From positions 1 through 19,492 of the forward strand of contig DAAL01000048.1 in assembly GCA_001701065.1 (NCBI GenBank): 19,492 nt of DNA, written 5' to 3'. The notes beneath the pieces are model-generated. The model saw only the letters and a program-made list of their open reading frames with translations, was not told where the DNA came from and searched no databases. Position 1 is the first letter of the stretch. Every line of letters starts with the position of its first letter. The position numbers and the translations under genes were made by a program. Positions 14,572-19,492 of the stretch are shown here, piece by piece. Origin of the DNA: Bacteroidales bacterium GP4. Lineage in GTDB: Bacteria > Bacteroidota > Bacteroidia > Bacteroidales > Muribaculaceae.

Positions 14572-16311
14572 ATGTCTATGAACAATCTAAGAATATTGGT
14601 CACGCTGTGTGTGGTTTTTATTTCGATGGCGCGTTTTGGTGCGGTTGCTGACCACCGGGTTGATTCCATAAGGAGTGCGCTGCCGACGCTGAATGGCGAT
14701 GAACGGCTGGATGCTCTCAGCAATCTTGCCCACATGGCACATGCCGGCGATGACATGGAGTATGAAATAAGGTGTATACATGATTATCTTGACGAAGCCC
14801 GTAGGCAAAACGCCATAGATGCCGAGGGGGATGCCTCCGTTGCTCTGCTATATTGTTTCGACAATTACGAGCAGCCTGACAGCATAAAGCATTATCTTCC
14901 CTTGATTCTTCAGCGGATGAAGGACAACGGAAGCCCTGACTACTATTATAATTGCTGGGATGCATCGATACAGCATGACATTTTCCATAACAAACCGGAA
15001 TCGGCACTCCGTGAAGCGCACAAGATGTACGATGATGCCCGTGAGGCTGGCTCAAACTATGGACTGGGCGTGGCGGCGTTCGACATAGGGATGATATCAC
15101 AGAGCATGGGGCGTTCGGAGGAAGCAGTGAAGTCATTTGAGGAAAGCATAAGCAGGCTGTCAAGTGAAGGTGACATAACGGTGTTTTTGTCGGCTTACAA
15201 TCATCTCACTTCAAGCCTTGACGCGCTGGGACGTTACGATGAAATGCGCAAGAAGGCGCAGGACTGGAAAAAAGTGATTGATGACTATCTGGAGAAGGCT
15301 TATGCGCAGGGATATATACCGGAATTTGGTGGTCGGCGTATGTACAACACCCTTGCTTTCTGTCTTGCTGAAATGGGAAGCGGCAATCTGGAAAAGGCCG
15401 GTGAATACTTGCGGAAGGCACAGAAGTATGCCGCAGGTCGTTCGGCATCGACTCAATACCGTCTTATGCAAGTGGAAAGCCGCTACTATGACGCTGCCGG
15501 AATGTATGACAAGGCTATTGACACTGACCATAGAAACCTTGAACTGATAGAGAGCGTGGGTGATTCGGTAAGTGCGGCTACAGTGAGAACTCACTTGGCA
15601 GAGGTGCTTTTCAAGGCAGGACGTTTTAAAGAAGCGGCTGAGACGATGCGTGAGCTTTCGGAGATGAAAGATAAAATCAGGAATGAGGAGCTTGCCTATA
15701 GGCTCGACGAGCTGCGCACTATCTATGAGGTCGACTCTCTCACCGTAAAAGCTGATGCCGCTCATGCCAAGTTGTTTTATTCCATCGTGATTCTGGCGTT
15801 GCTTTTACTTGCCTTGGCTATCCTGCTTGTGTACCAGCATAGCCTGAGAAAGAAGAACCGTGTGCTATATAATGCCATACAGAAAATCAATCGCGCCGAA
15901 TACAAGTCGAAAGAAACCGCTCCTTCGACGGATGAGCCTTCTCCGGCTTCCGCTGACAGAGATGAGGAGATATATCAAAAGGTATGCTTGCTTATGACTA
16001 ACGATCAAGTGTACAAAGACCCTTCTCTTAACCGGGAAGCTCTGTCCAACGCGATCGGCTCCAACACCCTCTATCTGTCCAATGCTATAAAGCAGCACAC
16101 CGGTTTAACGATAAATGATTTTATAAATGACTATCGTCTTCGCCATGCTGCGGTGCTCCTGGCTGCTAATCCGTCGATGACTATCGGGGAGGTGGAAACG
16201 CGGTCGGGATTCAATTCACGCAACACATTCACTCGTTTGTTTAGAGGAAAATACGGAATGTCGCCGTCAGAATACAAGCGGCTGTCACGTGAACAAGACG
16301 CTAACCGCTAA
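14572..16311 (+). CDS. Membrane-spanning TPR regulator with cytoplasmic AraC-type HTH
   Basis: A 579-residue one-component regulator. It begins with a hydrophobic signal-like segment (about residues 4-25), then a long helical region with tetratricopeptide-like repeats (about 30-380; for example SMGRSEEAVKSFEESISRL and LFKAGRFKEAAETMRELSEM). A single membrane helix follows (about 401-423, LFYSIVILALLLLALAILL), and the protein ends in an AraC-type double HTH (about 465-579, ending FNSRNTFTRLFRGKYGMSPSEY). The layout implies that a periplasmic TPR sensor controls a cytoplasmic DNA-binding domain without phosphorylation. Such proteins are common but poorly studied in Bacteroidales. I chose MSMNNLRIL because the promoter excludes the longer frame start; 14578 is equally possible. 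The gene lies just upstream of, and in the same direction as, the two PI-PLC-like genes, which makes them candidate targets. Confidence 0.85.
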   Translation: MSMNNLRILVTLCVVFISMARFGAVADHRVDSIRSALPTLNGDERLDALSNLAHMAHAGDDMEYEIRCIHDYLDEARRQNAIDAEGDASVALLYCFDNYEQPDSIKHYLPLILQRMKDNGSPDYYYNCWDASIQHDIFHNKPESALREAHKMYDDAREAGSNYGLGVAAFDIGMISQSMGRSEEAVKSFEESISRLSSEGDITVFLSAYNHLTSSLDALGRYDEMRKKAQDWKKVIDDYLEKAYAQGYIPEFGGRRMYNTLAFCLAEMGSGNLEKAGEYLRKAQKYAAGRSASTQYRLMQVESRYYDAAGMYDKAIDTDHRNLELIESVGDSVSAATVRTHLAEVLFKAGRFKEAAETMRELSEMKDKIRNEELAYRLDELRTIYEVDSLTVKADAAHAKLFYSIVILALLLLALAILLVYQHSLRKKNRVLYNAIQKINRAEYKSKETAPSTDEPSPASADRDEEIYQKVCLLMTNDQVYKDPSLNREALSNAIGSNTLYLSNAIKQHTGLTINDFINDYRLRHAAVLLAANPSMTIGEVETRSGFNSRNTFTRLFRGKYGMSPSEYKRLSREQDANR

Positions 16312-16372
16312 CAGTTTACGTTTTTGACATGCTTTTTTCCGGATTTGGGACATGGAGTGCCGTTATGTAGGG

Positions 16373-16380
16373 TATCTTTG
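16373..16380 (+). promoter_or_regulatory. Possible -7 box for the first PI-PLC-like gene
   Basis: TATCTTTG matches TAnnTTTG and lies 42 bp before the ATG at 16423. The nearest TTTG upstream (16344-16347) is 25 bp away, longer than the normal 19-21, so the promoter call is tentative. Confidence 0.4.
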
Positions 16381-16422
16381 TGCAATTACAAAAAAATCTT
16401 AATAACCAATCGTTTTATAAAC

Positions 16423-18075
16423 ATGAAACAATTTAAACTTTTCATAGCACTTTCCATGGTGTGTGTGCTATTTTCATTTTCCGCATGCTCTGATAGTGAT
16501 TCCGATGAACCCTCTCTTCCGGTACTGGGGGGATCACAGGAAAATGATTCCATCCGTAGCGTGACAAGTCGCAACAAGCCCAAGAGCGGTCAGACACATC
16601 GGTCAAGCGACAACTTCTCTACAAAGAATATGGTATCGGCAACTCATATACTTTGGTCATGTCCCGAAGGAGTATCTTTTAAGGTGCAGATTGACAAAAA
16701 GGGAACAGATGGTACATATGCAGACCGCCTGCAGAACGGGTCGATTACCGAAATAGGGTCAGCGAAAGATACCGACAGACTATATATTTCCGATCCCAAG
16801 GGCTCAAGTGAGGAATATTTCACAATTTCCTACACTATGATTAATAAAGACGAGAAAAACACTTATGTTTCGAGTGCCGCCGACAAGATGCCAGGACAGG
16901 ACCATCGGGCGAGCGCAAACTTCGCGCTTCGTCATGGTGTGTACAAAGTGGAATGTCCGTCAGCCGCCAAGTTTGAGATATGGGAAGACGTTAGTGGAGG
17001 GTCTGACCATCATCTTCTCTCTGAGGTGAAAAACGGGACATATCTCAATGGGTCCACTGCCGATAAATTGTATATTGCTAATTCGCAAGGAATGGATCAA
17101 TCGTATGGAATCACCTTTAAACGGGTCGTGACACCCTGGATGAATACTCTGTCGAACAATGTTCCGCTCTATAGCCTCACTATTCCGGGTACTCACGATG
17201 CGGCAACCGGCACAGTGGGTGAAGGGATATCCAAATGTCAGAATTTCGAAATTCCCGTTCAACTTGAAGCGGGCATCAGAATGTTTGACATTCGTGTGAA
17301 TGAGAGTATGCACCTTTGTCATAATACCACTGATTGCCACACTACTTTCAAGGAGTGCATCAAATATTTCACCGACTTCCTCGATGAGTTCTCCTCCGAA
17401 ACCATCATCATGCTTCTGTCTCCACATGGCGACAACGCCCCGGAGAAAGTAACTAATTTTTTCAAAGATGAGATTGATCCCAGCTATTTCCTTATGAAAA
17501 GTACGGTTCCAACTATTGGAGAAGCAAGAGGAAAAATCGTGGTGATGCGACGGTTTGACTGGACGTCAACCAACTCCAATATCGGTGAAGGTGGTATAGA
17601 CCTCACTGATTGGCCAAGTGACGGAGTCGGCGAATACACGGTAAAAGGTAACCACTATATGATAGAAGACCGCTATTATAGCTCTTCAGAAGCCATACAT
17701 GACACCAAAGAGAAAGAGCGACTGATGAAAGATATGTTTGATAAGGCAAATAGCGATGACAGCAAATATAAGGATTGCCTGTTCATAACCTATGCCAGTG
17801 TCGCCGGTCGTGGCACTCACACACCTTGGGATTATGCATGGGGAGGAGGTCCTATTCTTGAGGTTGATCCTGAGATGTCCACCGCAGTGCACGACTATCT
17901 GAGTGGAATCATCGACGGCAGCCGCCATCACAAAGCGCATGTCAAATTGGGTATTGTGATGCTGGATTTCTATAATAAGCATGGTCATGACGATCCCTAC
18001 CATAACGTAGAGAATCTCATCAACCTCAACTGTATAGAGGACGCCTACATCATGCCCTATCCGAAAACCAACTAA
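16423..18075 (+). CDS. PI-PLC X-domain lipoprotein with two N-terminal repeat domains (copy 1)
   Basis: A 550-residue lipoprotein of the bacterial phosphatidylinositol-specific phospholipase C fold. The frame stays open to 16324, but MKQFKLFIAL at 16423 starts a proper lipoprotein signal (FSAC, Cys22), and the lipid Cys is followed by SDSDSDE, resembling Asp-rich surface-export signals of Bacteroidota. Two related beta-rich repeats occupy about residues 58-140 and 158-235 (each has HRxSxNF, a CP pair, then LYI). The catalytic domain starts at about 248: SLTIPGTHDA gives His258 and Asp259, FDIRVN gives Arg291, and HLCHN gives His300, matching B. cereus His32, Asp33, Arg69 and His82; later RGKIVVMRRFDW and IVMLDFYNKHG are typical. 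It would cleave phosphoinositides or GPI anchors, but the substrate is unproven. The second copy follows 50 bp downstream. Confidence 0.85.
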   Translation: MKQFKLFIALSMVCVLFSFSACSDSDSDEPSLPVLGGSQENDSIRSVTSRNKPKSGQTHRSSDNFSTKNMVSATHILWSCPEGVSFKVQIDKKGTDGTYADRLQNGSITEIGSAKDTDRLYISDPKGSSEEYFTISYTMINKDEKNTYVSSAADKMPGQDHRASANFALRHGVYKVECPSAAKFEIWEDVSGGSDHHLLSEVKNGTYLNGSTADKLYIANSQGMDQSYGITFKRVVTPWMNTLSNNVPLYSLTIPGTHDAATGTVGEGISKCQNFEIPVQLEAGIRMFDIRVNESMHLCHNTTDCHTTFKECIKYFTDFLDEFSSETIIMLLSPHGDNAPEKVTNFFKDEIDPSYFLMKSTVPTIGEARGKIVVMRRFDWTSTNSNIGEGGIDLTDWPSDGVGEYTVKGNHYMIEDRYYSSSEAIHDTKEKERLMKDMFDKANSDDSKYKDCLFITYASVAGRGTHTPWDYAWGGGPILEVDPEMSTAVHDYLSGIIDGSRHHKAHVKLGIVMLDFYNKHGHDDPYHNVENLINLNCIEDAYIMPYPKTN

Positions 18076-18091
18076 AGAAATGCATATTAAC

Positions 18092-18099
18092 TAACTTTG
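18092..18099 (+). promoter_or_regulatory. Possible internal promoter -7 box before PI-PLC copy 2
   Basis: TAACTTTG fits TAnnTTTG in the 50-bp gap between the two PI-PLC-like genes, 26 bp before the next ATG. No TTTG is found at the right distance upstream, and no terminator is seen in the gap, so read-through from copy 1 is at least as likely. Confidence 0.25.
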
Positions 18100-18125
18100 A
18101 GCCTGAACTATAAACAAAAACAGAA

Positions 18126-19492
18126 ATGAAACTCAAATTTACTTATTTACTTTTTATCACCGCAGCCCTCTTTGGCTGCGTTATCGGGCTACAGGGCTGT
18201 TCCGATGACAATGATGACCCCTCGCCAAGCTCGGGAGAAATAAATTTTACACATACCTCGACCCGGGGATACTTTACTGGTTATACCATAACAGTCGATT
18301 CCGATAAAGGACCCAAGAAAGGGGAGAAGCACCGCTCAAGCAACAATTTTTCCACCAGCTTTCTTGCGTCGAGCTCCAGGGGGGCGCCGCAGTTCATGTT
18401 GGTGTATTGTCCCGACGACAATGTGAGATTTAAGCTTCAAATAGACAAATCGGGCAAAGATGAGGTGTGGAACGACGATGTGTACAACGGCGCCATTCTT
18501 CCTTACCGCAATGAGAGCAATTTCTATATCGCTGACCCTTCAGGAGCCACAGGTTCATTCTGCGTAATGTTCAAGGCGTTCTACCCTGATGACGGCTATC
18601 TATTCGTAAGTTCGCCGGGACGGCACTTATCGGGACAGAGCCGCCGTGCCAGTCTTGACTTTGTGCTTCCTTCCACTTCGGCGAGATACAAGGTAAGAAT
18701 ATCCGACCCTTCGGTGTCCTTCGGAATATACGAAGGTAAGAGTCATGTGGCTCTAAAAGTTAAAGACGGTGACTTCATCAATTTATCCAATAGCAAGCAC
18801 AACTATTACCTCACCGATCCCGAAGCCACATCGAAAACTTTCCATGTGAGATTTGAGCCGGCAAACGAAGCATGGATGGAAAAAATTCCCGATAATCGAG
18901 GCATCGAATTTTTATCAATTCCCGGAACCCACGATACCGGCACTTATGCCCTTGAACCCGTAAACTTCGGGTACTCCAAATGTCAGAACATGAACATTAC
19001 ACAACAGCTGCAATTCGGTATCCGTTATATGGATCTGCGCATTAATGGGTCGATGAATCTGGAGCATGGGGGTATACCATGCAATGTGTCTTTCCACGAG
19101 ACTGTAAGCGCCACATGTGATTTCCTCAAAAAGAATCCCTCGGAAACAGTTATTTTTGAACTCTCGGGACCCTCTGATTTCGGCAAAAAATTTGACGATT
19201 ATCGCAAAAATAATCCGGATCTTGCATCATATTTTTGGCTCGGTAATTATATGCCCATGCTTAGTGAAGTACGCGGTAAAATCATGGTTGTGCGCCGTTA
19301 CGACTATGACGGTGTACAAGGACTCGACTTCAATTCCGAAGGAATATGGCCTTACGACTCCTCCACAAGGGGTTCAAACCCTGACAACGTTCATTACTAT
19401 ATAGAGGATCGCTACTTCAGTGCGAGTTCAGCACAAAGCCACGACACACACGTCAAAAGATCCGAGTTGTATGCAGCCATAGATTACAGATT
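18126..19492 (+). CDS. PI-PLC X-domain lipoprotein with two N-terminal repeat domains (copy 2, cut by the window edge)
   Basis: The frame is open from the ATG at 18126 to the end of the window (455 codons, translated by hand). The signal ends in LQGC (Cys25) followed by SDDNDD, again suggesting surface display. Repeat domains lie at about residues 66-150 (KHRSSNNFSTSF, LVYCPDDNVRF, NFYIADPSG) and 168-245 (SRRASLDFVLP, NYYLTDPEA). The PI-PLC domain begins at about 262 with EFLSIPGTHD (His269, Asp270), then YMDLRING (Arg305) and NLEHGG (His314), followed by RGKIMVVRRYDYD and YYIEDRYFS. It is a diverged tandem paralogue of the gene before it, with the same domain order but low identity, so the duplication is old. 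The C-terminus is unseen. Catalytic competence looks plausible from the conserved His/Asp/Arg set. Confidence 0.85.
   Translation, partial: MKLKFTYLLFITAALFGCVIGLQGCSDDNDDPSPSSGEINFTHTSTRGYFTGYTITVDSDKGPKKGEKHRSSNNFSTSFLASSSRGAPQFMLVYCPDDNVRFKLQIDKSGKDEVWNDDVYNGAILPYRNESNFYIADPSGATGSFCVMFKAFYPDDGYLFVSSPGRHLSGQSRRASLDFVLPSTSARYKVRISDPSVSFGIYEGKSHVALKVKDGDFINLSNSKHNYYLTDPEATSKTFHVRFEPANEAWMEKIPDNRGIEFLSIPGTHDTGTYALEPVNFGYSKCQNMNITQQLQFGIRYMDLRINGSMNLEHGGIPCNVSFHETVSATCDFLKKNPSETVIFELSGPSDFGKKFDDYRKNNPDLASYFWLGNYMPMLSEVRGKIMVVRRYDYDGVQGLDFNSEGIWPYDSSTRGSNPDNVHYYIEDRYFSASSAQSHDTHVKRSELYAAIDYR

Noticed and set aside
16324..16422. Longer start for the first PI-PLC-like gene
   Set aside because: The extra 33 residues precede a standard lipoprotein signal beginning at 16423 and contain the promoter-like region, so they are not coding.
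18915..19404. Two small frames (about 60 and 95 codons) overlapping PI-PLC copy 2
   Set aside because: Both lie inside the continuous PI-PLC frame that runs off the window end, and neither shows a recognisable protein.

Overview
The window looks like a chromosomal segment of a gut Bacteroidales bacterium, most likely of the Muribaculaceae. The evidence is Bacteroidota-type promoters (TTTG, 19-21 bp, TAnnTTTG), no Shine-Dalgarno sequences, a DUF4492-cydA pair, the remains of a SusCD-style polysaccharide locus with a hybrid two-component (HTCS) regulator, and lipoproteins with Asp-rich N-termini. The family-level placement is inference; no 16S or marker comparison was possible. No gene-free stretch exceeds about 210 bases. 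I saw no tRNA, rRNA, CRISPR array or insertion sequence.

Layout. (1) 1-740, minus strand: DUF4492 small membrane protein and the 5' part of cydA (cytochrome bd oxidase). (2) 840-1596: a scar where two broken genes meet tail to tail: the AraC-type DNA-binding end of an HTCS regulator (minus) and the C-terminal third of a GH10 xylanase (plus). In an intact xylan locus the rest of the regulator, SusC/SusD and most of the xylanase would lie between them. (3) 1806-10649, plus strand: a compact six-gene operon for (acetylated, glucuronosylated) xylo-oligosaccharides: GH35, SGNH/CE20-like esterase, GPH-family symporter, GH10 lipoprotein, GH43 and GH67. It has its own promoter with a likely operator, and ends at a symmetric terminator. 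(4) 10764-12260, minus: succinate/acetate CoA-transferase. (5) 12365-13726, plus: miaB. (6) 13734-14411, minus: Crp/Fnr-family regulator. (7) 14572-19492, plus: a membrane TPR-AraC regulator followed by two tandem PI-PLC-like lipoproteins, the second cut by the window end.

How the genes may work together. In the xylan operon the signal peptides suggest that side-chain removal (esterase, GH67, GH35) and backbone trimming (GH10) occur in the periplasm. The symporter would then import short xylo-oligosaccharides and the signal-less GH43 would finish them in the cytoplasm. With the outer-membrane uptake part apparently lost, the strain could be limited to oligosaccharides released by others, unless another SusCD locus supplies them. 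The Crp/Fnr regulator may link to the bd oxidase: a 5-4-5 palindrome upstream of its gene recurs almost unchanged in the leader of DUF4492-cydA. The most novel-looking part is the right end: paired, probably surface-exposed PI-PLC-fold lipoproteins, each carrying two copies of an unrecognised repeat domain, next to a membrane-spanning TPR-AraC regulator.
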